Origin: Solirubrobacteraceae bacterium
GTDB lineage: Bacteria; Actinomycetota; Thermoleophilia; Solirubrobacterales; Solirubrobacteraceae
Reading direction: 5' to 3'
Length of the DNA: 8,158 nt
Assembly (NCBI GenBank): GCA_025935735.1
Contig: JAICUS010000256.1
Location: forward strand, 1-8,158
A program made the translations under genes and the position numbers. Every line of letters starts with the position of its first letter. Position 1 is the stretch's first letter. The notes below the pieces were generated by a model that saw only the letters and a list, made by a program, of their open reading frames with translations, ran no database searches and had not been told where the DNA came from. Below are positions 1 through 6,078 of the stretch, piece after piece.

Positions 1-92
1 GGGGCGCTCCCGTCCGCCCGCGCCGCGGGCGCGAGGGCCAGCGCGGTCAGGACCGCGCAGATCGCCGTGACTATGAACCCCACTCGCCTCAT
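1..92 (-). CDS. Secreted protein of unknown function, N-terminal fragment (runs off the left edge)
   Basis: Only the first 30 codons are inside the window. They read as a classical Sec signal peptide: Met-Arg-Arg, a hydrophobic core (VGFIVTAICAVLTALAL), then APAARA followed by DGSA, with a signal peptidase I site expected after ARA. The mature domain is outside the window, so no function can be given. The ATG at 90-92 is chosen because the signal peptide begins there and a GGGG stretch lies about 6 bases upstream. The frame stays open upstream to the TGA at 216-218, and a GTG at 192-194 would add 34 residues but would bury the signal peptide. The end of the signal (LAPAARAD) is identical to that of the Ig-like protein encoded at 965-1813, which hints at a related protein or shared export style. 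It lies 123 bases after the DUF916-like gene, beyond a terminator. Confidence 0.7.
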   Translation of the reverse strand, partial: MRRVGFIVTAICAVLTALALAPAARADGSA

Positions 93-210
93 TGAAGACC
101 CCATCGCGTCGAACACCCGCGTACGGCGATCGGAGCGGTGGGCCGTGACCAGGACCCCGGACTCGATCGCGCAGAGGCGAGCGTAGTCGGTCACCGCCTC
201 AATTGGACGT

Positions 211-247
211 AAAAATCACCCGTGACCGCCGCCGGCGGTCACCGTGA
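211..247 (-). terminator. Intrinsic terminator overlapping the stop codon of the DUF916-like gene
   Basis: A perfect 9-bp inverted repeat, GTGACCGCC (222-230) and GGCGGTCAC (234-242), encloses a 3-base loop. An outer TCAC/GTGA pair (216-219 with 244-247) can extend the stem across a small internal loop. Read on the minus strand, the core stem is followed after 6 bases by TTTTT (215-211). This is the expected form of a Rho-independent terminator. The stem encodes the last residues of the protein and the outer pair includes its TGA stop, so the terminator is embedded in the gene. It should end, or attenuate, the transcript before the left-edge secreted gene. Confidence 0.7.
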
Positions 248-968
248 CAACCCGCTTGCCGGCCTGCTCGAGCCGGGCGGTCATGCGGTAGCTGCGGCTC
301 CGCAGGCGCGTGCTGAGCAGCCGCACGGTACGGCCCGGCAGGATGCGCACGGGGCGGACCGCGGGGCTGCGCGTGCCGCGCGGCTCCTTCAGCGTGACGT
401 CGGCGCTCACCGGGTCGACCGTGTTGCCGCGGTTGGTCACGTCGAGCGCGAGGGTTCGCCGGCGAACCTTCACGCGGGCCCGCAGCTCGTGGACCGCCAC
501 GGCGGGCGTCAGCCGCAGCGTGCCGACCAGCCGGTAGCCGAGCACGACGCCCTTGGCCTTCTTGGCGTCGGTGGGCAGCCCGACGACGTCGAGCGCGCCG
601 TAGAGCGCGCCGCCGGCGGGCACCGTGCCGACGGTCACGCCGACCGACTGGGACTGGCCGGGAGCGAGCGTGAAGGACGGCTGGGCGACCGAGACGCCGG
701 CCAGCGAGTGCCGCCGGTCGGGCTGGACCTTGCCGCTGCTCGCCTGCGTCCAGGGCCGCGCCGCGACCGTGACGTCGAGCTTGGCGTCCGAGCGGTTGAC
801 CACGGTGAACGGGGCGAGCGGCCCGGCGGCCGCCGGCTGCTGGACGATCACGGGCGAGAGCGAGAGCCCGCCGGTGGCGCGCGCCGCGTGGCCGGCCGTG
901 GCGGCGAGCGCGACCCCGCCGCCCGCCGCGACGACCAGCGTCAGCCCGAGTGCCGGCCGGGGCCTCAC
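216..968 (-). CDS. Secreted PapD/DUF916-like (WxL-interacting type) beta-sandwich protein
   Basis: The 250-residue product starts at GTG 966-968. That codon overlaps the TGA of the upstream Ig-like gene as GTGA, and AAGGTGG just upstream serves as ribosome binding site, so translation is probably coupled. Residues 6-31 form a signal peptide (LGLTLVVAAGGGVALAAT core, AGHAARA cleavage region). Residues 33-140 resemble the N-terminal domain of DUF916 and pilus-chaperone-like proteins: LSPVIV, then FTVVNRSDAKLDVTV, then FTLAPGQSQSVGVTV and LYGALDVVGLP. A second Ig-like domain follows at about 160-245 (HELRARVKV, LDVTNRGNTVDPVSADVTL). In Gram-positive bacteria this fold is anchored at the cell surface and binds peptidoglycan or partner surface proteins; that role is inferred here. 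No cysteine, sortase motif or C-terminal membrane segment is seen, so it is probably exported and held non-covalently. The open frame continues upstream to 1301, but that part is a shadow of the neighbouring gene. Confidence 0.75.
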   Translation of the reverse strand: MRPRPALGLTLVVAAGGGVALAATAGHAARATGGLSLSPVIVQQPAAAGPLAPFTVVNRSDAKLDVTVAARPWTQASSGKVQPDRRHSLAGVSVAQPSFTLAPGQSQSVGVTVGTVPAGGALYGALDVVGLPTDAKKAKGVVLGYRLVGTLRLTPAVAVHELRARVKVRRRTLALDVTNRGNTVDPVSADVTLKEPRGTRSPAVRPVRILPGRTVRLLSTRLRSRSYRMTARLEQAGKRVVTVTAGGGHG

Positions 969-1813
969 CGGCGGGCCACCTTGATCTTGATCTTCACGTC
1001 GACCCTCCGGCCGCCGTTGATGAAGCGGAAGATCAGCGTGCGCGAGCTGAGCGCGGGGACGATGAACGTGATCCGGCCGCGGCCGCGCACCAGGGCGCCG
1101 CCCTTGTGCACCATCCGCCGGCCGACCTTGTCGAGCCGGTCGATCCGCGTGCGCTTGGGCGCGGAGACGCGCTTGTGGTGCACCACGCAGGTCAGCCGGC
1201 CGCGGAAGCGGTAGCGCTTGCCCCGCTTGAGCACCGGCACGCCGTGCCGGATGCGCAGCGGCTTCTGGTCGAGCACCACGGACAGCCGCGGCCGGCTGCA
1301 CGACGAGGCGGTCGCGCCGGCCACGCCGCCGGTGCCGCCGCTGCCGCCGGAGCCCTGGGGCGCCGGCACGCCGCTGCCGACGGTCAGCGTGGCCGAGGGC
1401 GAGCTTGCCGGCCGGTGGTTCCAGATCTCGAAGCTGGCGAACTCGTAGACGGTGCTCGCCGCGCCGGTGGAGTCCGTGACCGTCACCTCGAGGTCATAGG
1501 CGCCGTCGGCGAACGGCGTGGTGTCCAGCGACACCTGCACGCCCCCCGGAGCCGAGTCCGTGCACGCCTGCCCGGCGGGGCACAGCGCGCTGCGCGCCAC
1601 CGTGTTGCCGTTGAGCAGGATCGCCGCATTCGCCAGCGTCGCGCCGCCCACGGCGTGGCCGCTCACGTAGAGGTCGAGCGAGCCCTGCACAGGGCTGTGG
1701 AAGCCCGACTCCACCTGGCCGGTCGGCGGGCCGGCGTCGGCCCGCGCCGCCGGCGCCAGGCCCAGCGCAGCCACCGCCGCGCCGGCGAGCGCGGCCACCA
1801 AGAGTCGCTTCAT
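965..1813 (-). CDS. Secreted protein with Ig-like domain, Gly/Ser linker and basic C-terminal domain
   Basis: The product has 282 residues. The ATG at 1811-1813 is preceded by GGAGGG with an 8-base spacer and opens a clear signal peptide (MKRLLVAALAG, hydrophobic core, APAARA before DAG). An upstream ATG would add 25 residues and hide the signal. Residues 35-130 look like an Ig-like beta-sandwich: the stretch around 94-118 (VSLDTTPFADGAYDLEVTV, then TDSTG) is the usual strand pair of bacterial Ig repeats. C78 and C84 may form a disulfide in a short loop. A Gly/Ser/Thr-rich linker (150-168) leads to a very basic C-terminal domain (170-282) with C172 and C209, ending in alternating Val/Lys/Ile. 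The basic domain could bind acidic wall polymers or DNA, which is speculation. It is the first gene of a two-gene unit with the DUF916-like gene and has its own promoter at 1860-1888. No enzymatic motif is seen. Confidence 0.7.
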   Translation of the reverse strand: MKRLLVAALAGAAVAALGLAPAARADAGPPTGQVESGFHSPVQGSLDLYVSGHAVGGATLANAAILLNGNTVARSALCPAGQACTDSAPGGVQVSLDTTPFADGAYDLEVTVTDSTGAASTVYEFASFEIWNHRPASSPSATLTVGSGVPAPQGSGGSGGTGGVAGATASSCSRPRLSVVLDQKPLRIRHGVPVLKRGKRYRFRGRLTCVVHHKRVSAPKRTRIDRLDKVGRRMVHKGGALVRGRGRITFIVPALSSRTLIFRFINGGRRVDVKIKIKVARR

Positions 1814-1859
1814 GCGTAGTTCCCTCCGAAGTCCTTTATGCCGAGCCGACCAAGCAGGC

Positions 1860-1888
1860 ATCCTCCGGACGAGGGCCTGGCGCGTCAA
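1860..1888 (-). promoter_or_regulatory. Sigma70-type promoter of the Ig-like/DUF916-like gene pair
   Basis: On the minus strand, TTGACG (1883-1888) is followed by exactly 17 bases and GAGGAT (1860-1865). Transcription would begin near 1852, giving a 5' leader of about 40 bases before the ATG at 1813. The same two hexamers with the same spacing occur before the RDD gene at 6864-6892. The -35 box lies within an inverted repeat, TGGCGC (1878-1883) and GCGCCA (1889-1894) around a 5-base centre, which is a possible operator. The promoter is a sequence match only. Confidence 0.5.
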
Positions 1889-1894
1889 GCGCCA
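1878..1894. repeat. 6-bp inverted repeat around the -35 box between the vWA and Ig-like genes
   Basis: TGGCGC and GCGCCA are perfect inverted copies separated by GTCAA, the core of the -35 hexamer read on the other strand. The position fits a repressor operator. It could instead be a hairpin downstream of the vWA stop codon (1918-1920), but no T-run follows it, so an intrinsic terminator is less likely. Confidence 0.4.
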
Positions 1895-1917
1895 TTCGTC
1901 CAGATGCTCCGAGGAAC

Positions 1918-2808
1918 CTAGAGGAGAACGGCGCCGAGCGCCACCTGGAGCTCGGCGTAGCGCGTCGCGGCGTGGAAGCGGCCGCGAGCCCGGCGCGCCA
2001 GCGCTCGCCCGGCGGCGACGGCGTCGGCGTCCGCGCTCGTACCCAGCACGTCGACGCGGTCCAGCCCGCCGGTCGCGCCCAGCGGGTCGCCGCCCGCGGT
2101 CGCCCGGCAGTCGCTGAGCACGATCGCCCGCCGCTCGGCGCCGTGGGCGCCGGCCAGCTCGCGCGCCGCGGTGCGCAGCGCGAGCGCCAGGTCCGTGCGG
2201 CCGCGTCCGCGCAGCGACATCAGGTCGTCAACCAGCGCGGCCGCCGGACGCCGCTCGCCCTGGCGCTGGAGGACGAGCGCGTCGGCGGCGAACGCCACCA
2301 CGCTGCACGATGCGCGGTCGGGCCGGTTGAGCACCACCGCCGCGGCGGCCATCGCCGCCAGGCCGACCGCGTGGCCCTGCATCGAGCCGCTGTGGTCGAC
2401 GAGCAGGCAGACCGCCCGCCGCGGCGCCGTCCAGCGGCGGGCCACGAGCTCGTCGGCGTGCCGGGGGCGCCCGCCGGCCCGCTCGAGCGTGCGCTCGAGG
2501 TCGAGGTCGCCCTCCTCGGCCGGTCCCGGAGCCAACCGGCGATAGCCGCGGGTCGCGCCGCCGCCGAGCCGGCCGGCGCGCACGAACAGCCGCGCGGCGA
2601 GCCGGCGCGCCTGGGCGCGCAGCGCGGGATCCGTGGCCGCGCTCAGGTCGGCGATCAGCGCCACGGCGGCGTCGGCGTCGCTGCGCACGAGGTCGTGGAA
2701 CGCGCGCTCGTCGAGCCGGCCGACCGCCGGCGACACGTCCCGCAGGCGCCCGTGGGCGGCGGCGAGCTGGTCGCGGGCCAGCGTGCGCCGGCCGCGCTCG
2801 CGCACCAC
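1918..2808 (-). CDS. vWA (CoxE-like) protein, partner of the MoxR ATPase
   Basis: The product is 296 residues from GTG 2806-2808. The C-terminal half (about 130-296) is a von Willebrand factor A domain with a complete metal-ion-dependent adhesion site: DHSGS at 138-142, T205 in GRGRTDLALAL and D233 in VLSDCRAT. The N-terminal part (1-125) is helical and Arg/Ala-rich, as in CoxE-like and Mg-chelatase-type vWA proteins. No signal peptide is present, so it acts in the cytoplasm. Such proteins work with MoxR AAA+ ATPases as adaptors that recognise a client protein and couple ATP hydrolysis to its maturation; the client here is unknown. The start is uncertain: a CTG at 2830-2832 overlaps the MoxR stop as CTGA and would add eight residues (with Met first, MSGDAARE), which looks more natural for the family, while no ATG, GTG or TTG sits at that junction. 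The reading frame stays open further upstream, but there it shadows the MoxR gene. Confidence 0.85.
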   Translation of the reverse strand: MVRERGRRTLARDQLAAAHGRLRDVSPAVGRLDERAFHDLVRSDADAAVALIADLSAATDPALRAQARRLAARLFVRAGRLGGGATRGYRRLAPGPAEEGDLDLERTLERAGGRPRHADELVARRWTAPRRAVCLLVDHSGSMQGHAVGLAAMAAAAVVLNRPDRASCSVVAFAADALVLQRQGERRPAAALVDDLMSLRGRGRTDLALALRTAARELAGAHGAERRAIVLSDCRATAGGDPLGATGGLDRVDVLGTSADADAVAAGRALARRARGRFHAATRYAELQVALGAVLL

Positions 2809-2828
2809 CTCGCGGGCGGCGTCGCCGC

Positions 2829-3749
2829 TCAGCGCGCGACCGGCCCCGCCGCCGGCGGGGCGGGCGCTTTTCCCGGGGCGGGCTCGGCCCGCGGCGCGGC
2901 CAGCCGGGCGATCAGCTCGAGCACCACCTGCTCGGGCGTGGCCTCGCTGCCCTCCTCCAGGCGCAGCCGCCCCGACAGCGCCGCCACGGCCGCGTCGGCG
3001 AACGTGGCGTCGCCCGGGGCGGGCTCGCCCTCGCCGCGCAGCCCGGCCAGCTGCGTGCCGAGGCGGACGAGGTCGATCGCCCCGCGCACGGACGCGCCCA
3101 TGCGCACCTGCGGGTGCTCGCGGGTCAGCCGGGCGAGCACGACCGCCGGCGCCACCAGCGGCCCGCGGTGGCCGCTGACCGTCTCCACGATCGCTCGCTC
3201 GCCGGCCTCGTCCTGGTAGCCGATGGCGATCCGGCACATGCGGTCGGAGATCGCCTGGCTGACCCGGGCGGTGCCGACGGCGTCGAACGGGTTCATCGCC
3301 GCCACCAGCCGGAAGCCGTCGCGGGCCGGGACGCGGCCGAGGCGCGGCACGTGGATCTCGCCCTCCGCCAGCGCGCCCACCAGCACGTTCAGCGTCTCCT
3401 CCGGCACGCGGTTGAGCTCCTCGATGTAGAGCAGGCTGCCCTCGCGCAGCGCGGTCAGCAGCGGGCCGTCCACGAACGTGTCGGGCCGGTAGCCCGCCTC
3501 CAGCACGAGCGCCGGGTCGTGGTGGCCGACCAGCCGCGCCGGGGTCAGCTCGGCGTTGCCCTCCACCAGCTCCACGCCGAGGCCGGCCGCGGCGGCCAGC
3601 GCGCGCAGCAGCGTCGACTTCCCGGTCCCGGGCGGCCCCTCGAGCACCACGTGGCAGCCGCTCGCCAGCGTGGCCGACAGCACCTCCGCCTCGCGGCGCA
3701 GGCCGACGATGCGCTCCGAGACGCCGGCGAGCAGGCTGGCGGCGTCAAT
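2829..3749 (-). CDS. MoxR-family AAA+ ATPase
   Basis: This is a cytoplasmic AAA_3 (MoxR) ATPase of about 306 residues. Walker A is GPPGTGKS (38-45) and Walker B is LLYIEE (106-111). The family stretches FVDGPLLTALREG, EELNRVPEETLN and VAAMNPFDAVGTARVSQAISDR follow, with sensor 1 in AAMNP (N153) and an arginine finger candidate at R170. MoxR proteins act with vWA partners in assembling enzyme complexes; the partner is the next gene. The start is odd. The first standard start is GTG 3681-3683, which would place Walker A at residue 16 and remove the conserved leading helix (ERIVGLRREAE). The frame is open back to a TGA at 3758-3760, with no ATG, GTG or TTG between. The best-fitting start is ATT 3747-3749, overlapping the dehydrogenase stop as ATTGA and giving a product beginning (M)DAASLLAGVSER. 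The start is inferred; the product call is firm. The conservative annotation is 2829-3683. Confidence 0.88.
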   Translation of the reverse strand: MDAASLLAGVSERIVGLRREAEVLSATLASGCHVVLEGPPGTGKSTLLRALAAAAGLGVELVEGNAELTPARLVGHHDPALVLEAGYRPDTFVDGPLLTALREGSLLYIEELNRVPEETLNVLVGALAEGEIHVPRLGRVPARDGFRLVAAMNPFDAVGTARVSQAISDRMCRIAIGYQDEAGERAIVETVSGHRGPLVAPAVVLARLTREHPQVRMGASVRGAIDLVRLGTQLAGLRGEGEPAPGDATFADAAVAALSGRLRLEEGSEATPEQVVLELIARLAAPRAEPAPGKAPAPPAAGPVAR

Positions 3750-4857
3750 GCTCGTGGATCATCACGCCCCGGATGTTCTTGCCGTCCAGCAGGTCCTGGT
3801 AGCCCTCGTTGATCTGGTCGAGCGAGTACTGCCTGGTCACGAGCTCGTCGAGCTTGAGCTTGCCCGCGCGGTAGAGGCCCAGCAGCTTGGGGATGTCGTG
3901 CATCGGGTTCGATGACCCGAACAGCGTGCCCTTGACCGTCTTCTCGTAGAGCGTCATCACGGCGCCGGGCAGCTGCACGGTGAGCTTGCTCGGGTCGGCG
4001 AGGCCGGTGATGACCTCGGTGCCGCCCTTGCGGATGACCTCGAACGCCGCGCCGACCACCGGGGCGTCGACCACGTCGACCGTGACGATCGACTTGTCGG
4101 CGCCGACGCCGCGGGTCAGCTCCTGCGTGAGCTCGAACGCCTCCTCGGCGCTGGCCACGCTGTGGGTGGCGCCCAGGTCCTCGGCCGCCTCGCGCTTGTT
4201 GGCCAGCGGGTCGACGGCCACGACGTTGGCCGCGCCGGCCATCGCCGCGCCCTGGACCGCGTTGGCGCCGATGCCGCCGATGCCATAGATGACCACGGTC
4301 TCACCCGGCTCGACGTCGGCGGCGTAGACGGCCGAGCCCCAGCCGGTGGGCACGCCGCAGCCCACGAGCACCGCGACCTCCAGCGGCAGGTCGTCGTCGA
4401 CCTTCACGCACGAGGTCTCCGAGATCACCGACCACTGTGAGAACGTGCCGAGCATGCACATCCCGCCCAGGTCCTGGCCGTCGCCGTGGAAGCGGAACGT
4501 GCCGTCGGGCAGGCAGCCGTCGAGGATCGTCGCGCCGTAGTCGCACAGGTTCTGCTGGCCGGTGGAGCACCAGCGACAATGGCCACAGGAGGGGATGAAC
4601 GAGCAGACGACGTGGTCGCCCTCCTTGACGCGCGAGACGCCCGGGCCGACCTTCTCGATCACCCCCGCGCCCTCGTGCCCGCCGACGATCGGGAAGCGGG
4701 GCACGATGTCGCCGTGGCGCAGGTGCTCGTCGGAGTGGCAGAACCCGGCGGCCTCGAAGCGGATCAGGACCTCTTGGTCCTTGGGCTCGTCGAGGTCGAG
4801 CTCGACCACCTCCCAGTCACGCCCGAGCTCCCACAGAACCGCTGCTTTGGTCTTCAC
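3745..4857 (-). CDS. NDMA-dependent (nicotinoprotein) zinc alcohol dehydrogenase, Rxyl_3153 type
   Basis: The 370-residue product is a zinc-dependent medium-chain dehydrogenase. Catalytic zinc ligands are C40, H61 with E62 (GGHEGAG), and C167 (VGCGVPTGWGSA). The structural zinc site is C91, C94, C97 and C105 (SCGHCRWCSTG onward). The Rossmann motif GIGGIG lies at 192-197 with D216 closing the second strand (VVAVDP). The start (MKTKAAVLWE), the segment DGTFRFHGDGQDLGGMCMLGTFSQW and the end (LVTRQYSLDQINEGYQDLLDGKNIRGV) match the N,N-dimethyl-4-nitrosoaniline-dependent family. Those enzymes hold NAD(H) tightly and hand electrons to an external acceptor, in many actinobacteria the redox peptide mycofactocin. 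No mycofactocin gene is in this window, and the physiological alcohol is unknown. The GTG start (4855-4857) follows a strong GGAGGAGGAG site that is partly hidden in a hairpin. The 3' end overlaps the apparent start of the MoxR gene. Confidence 0.92.
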   Translation of the reverse strand: MKTKAAVLWELGRDWEVVELDLDEPKDQEVLIRFEAAGFCHSDEHLRHGDIVPRFPIVGGHEGAGVIEKVGPGVSRVKEGDHVVCSFIPSCGHCRWCSTGQQNLCDYGATILDGCLPDGTFRFHGDGQDLGGMCMLGTFSQWSVISETSCVKVDDDLPLEVAVLVGCGVPTGWGSAVYAADVEPGETVVIYGIGGIGANAVQGAAMAGAANVVAVDPLANKREAAEDLGATHSVASAEEAFELTQELTRGVGADKSIVTVDVVDAPVVGAAFEVIRKGGTEVITGLADPSKLTVQLPGAVMTLYEKTVKGTLFGSSNPMHDIPKLLGLYRAGKLKLDELVTRQYSLDQINEGYQDLLDGKNIRGVMIHEH

Positions 4858-4859
4858 GA

Positions 4860-4885
4860 CGCTCCTCCTCCGTCGACGAGGAGCG
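4860..4885 (-). promoter_or_regulatory. Hairpin holding the ribosome binding site of the alcohol dehydrogenase gene
   Basis: CGCTCCTC (4860-4867) and GAGGAGCG (4878-4885) form a perfect 8-bp stem with a 10-base loop containing the palindrome GTCGAC. On the minus strand the 3' arm is GAGGAGCG, which is most of the Shine-Dalgarno sequence, and the GTG start follows two bases later. In a transcript reading through from the upstream glycoside hydrolase gene the site would be masked. A TACGAT hexamer (minus strand, 4886-4891) sits just before the 5' arm and could be a -10 box; RNA started there would lack all or part of the 5' arm and leave the site free. No good -35 box is seen 17 bases upstream. 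Confidence 0.45.
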
Positions 4886-4902
4886 ATCGTATCTCCGCCG
4901 TC

Positions 4903-6024
4903 CTAGTGGTGCTTCCGGGCGAGGCGCGCGAGCGCGTTGAACGGCGCCTGCGGGATGCCGCGGCGGGTCATCACGCCGCTGTGCCACGGGGCGTGGGACG
5001 GGCCGTCGATCAGCTGGTACTGCAGCAGTTCCTTCACACGCGGGTTCCGGCGGGCGAGCTTGTAGGCCGCGGTCAGCCAGGCGGCGCGGAGGCGCGACGA
5101 GAGCGCGCGGCGGCCCTTGGTCAGGTAGCCGAACTCGGTCAGGTAGAGGTTGACGTGGTGGCCGGTCGGCGTCCGCAGCGCGCGCCGGTGGGCCAGCCGG
5201 TCGAGGGCTCGGGTCATGTTGCGCAGCGAGCCGATCGGCGCGTCGTCGGGGCCGCCGAACGGGCGGTTCGGAGCGGTGGTGAACTGATACGGGTGCAGCG
5301 CCAGGCCGTCGGCGCGCAGGCCCGTGCAGTGCTTGGCCGAGGTCCAGCGCGAGGTCGTGCACGTGACGCCGCGCAGGAAGCGGATCGGGGCGATCGAGTG
5401 CTTCTCGGCGTAGGGCTGCAGCTCGCCGAGCAGGACCTGGGCGTGCCGGTCGACCTGCTTGACCGCCTTGTAGCCGGCGATGTAGAGCTGGCGGTAGATG
5501 CCGGGGGCGTGCCGGACCGGGTTCAGCCACGTGTCCCAGTTGGGCTCGTTCCAGATCGAGTAGCGGTCGACGCGGCCCTCGAAGTGCTCGGCCACGGTCT
5601 TGACGAACTGCCCGTAGCGGTAGGCGTTCGGCCAGGTGTTGCCGACGCGGTGGGTCTTGGTCGCCCACGCGGGCGCCGGGCCGGCGATCGTCAGCTGCAG
5701 CTTGATGTGGCGCTTCGCGGCCTCGAGCTGGAGCTGGTCGATCGCGCCGAAGTCGTAGACCGGGTGCTTGGGGACCTTGCGCGAGCGGGGGTTGTCGACC
5801 TCCAGCCGCGCCCACAGGACGTTGACGCGGATGCGCTTGACGCCGAGCTTCTCGGCGGCGTCCAGCCCGCGGTCGCGGGCCTTCGGCGAGGAGTAGATGA
5901 ACACGTCGTCGTCCTGCACGGCGAACTCCATGCCGGCGCTGGCGTGCGCCGGCGCGGCGTGCAGGGCGAGGGCGGGGACGAGCGCGAGCAGCGCGAAGGG
6001 GAGACGGCGGAGGGACGGCATCAT
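4903..6024 (-). CDS. Secreted clan GH-A glycoside hydrolase-like protein
   Basis: The 373-residue product has a signal peptide (1-29: MMPSLRRLPF, hydrophobic core, PAHA/SA cleavage region) and a TIM-barrel of the clan GH-A type. The acid/base candidate is E160 in WNEPN (158-162), at the end of a strand following RVDRYSIWNEPN. The nucleophile candidate is E297 in YLTEFGY, 137 residues later, as expected for strands 4 and 7. Other barrel features are RIRVNVLWARLE (64-75), LHPYQF (243-248) and QYQLIDG near the end. C222 and C233 may form a disulfide. It probably acts outside the cell on a polysaccharide or glycoconjugate; the GH family (5, 39 or an unclassified group) and substrate cannot be told from sequence alone. 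The start is ATG 6022-6024; a second ATG follows at once (6019-6021). It lies 41 bases after the CAP gene, across a large hairpin, and 45 bases before the dehydrogenase. Confidence 0.8.
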   Translation of the reverse strand: MMPSLRRLPFALLALVPALALHAAPAHASAGMEFAVQDDDVFIYSSPKARDRGLDAAEKLGVKRIRVNVLWARLEVDNPRSRKVPKHPVYDFGAIDQLQLEAAKRHIKLQLTIAGPAPAWATKTHRVGNTWPNAYRYGQFVKTVAEHFEGRVDRYSIWNEPNWDTWLNPVRHAPGIYRQLYIAGYKAVKQVDRHAQVLLGELQPYAEKHSIAPIRFLRGVTCTTSRWTSAKHCTGLRADGLALHPYQFTTAPNRPFGGPDDAPIGSLRNMTRALDRLAHRRALRTPTGHHVNLYLTEFGYLTKGRRALSSRLRAAWLTAAYKLARRNPRVKELLQYQLIDGPSHAPWHSGVMTRRGIPQAPFNALARLARKHH

Positions 6025-6030
6025 GCAGTT

Positions 6031-6078
6031 CTTCGGCAACCGGCCGGGAGGCCTGAAGTTCCGGTTCAGCCGCCGAAG
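6031..6078 (-). promoter_or_regulatory. Large intercistronic hairpin across the CAP stop codon
   Basis: CTTCGGC (6031-6037) pairs with GCCGAAG (6072-6078) and AACCGG (6038-6043) pairs with CCGGTT (6061-6066). This gives 13 bp with a single-sided 5-base bulge (6067-6071) and a 17-base loop. The bulge and adjoining base hold the TGA stop of the CAP gene (6066-6068). The arm nearest the next gene ends 6 bases before its ATG and includes part of the weak purine-rich ribosome binding region (GAAGAA). No T-run follows, so it is more likely an RNA stability or translation element than a terminator. Confidence 0.5.

Noticed and set aside
150..178. Promoter for the left-edge secreted gene between 93 and 210
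   Set aside because: I looked for -35/-10 pairs on the minus strand (for example from TTGAGG near 197-202) and found none with a plausible -10 at 16-18 bases.
93..218. In-frame continuation of the DUF916-like gene through its TGA into the left-edge secreted gene (41 sense codons between)
   Set aside because: Stop readthrough is not needed: a terminator hairpin ends the first gene and the second has its own signal peptide start. The shared frame is probably chance.
222..1819. Overlapping plus-strand open frames opposite the two secreted-protein genes
   Set aside because: They are Arg/Ala/Gly-rich without motifs, while the minus strand has signal peptides, ribosome sites and a coupled junction.
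1972..3219. Plus-strand open frame of 415 codons
   Set aside because: Compositionally biased shadow of the vWA and MoxR genes, whose MIDAS and Walker motifs are intact on the other strand.
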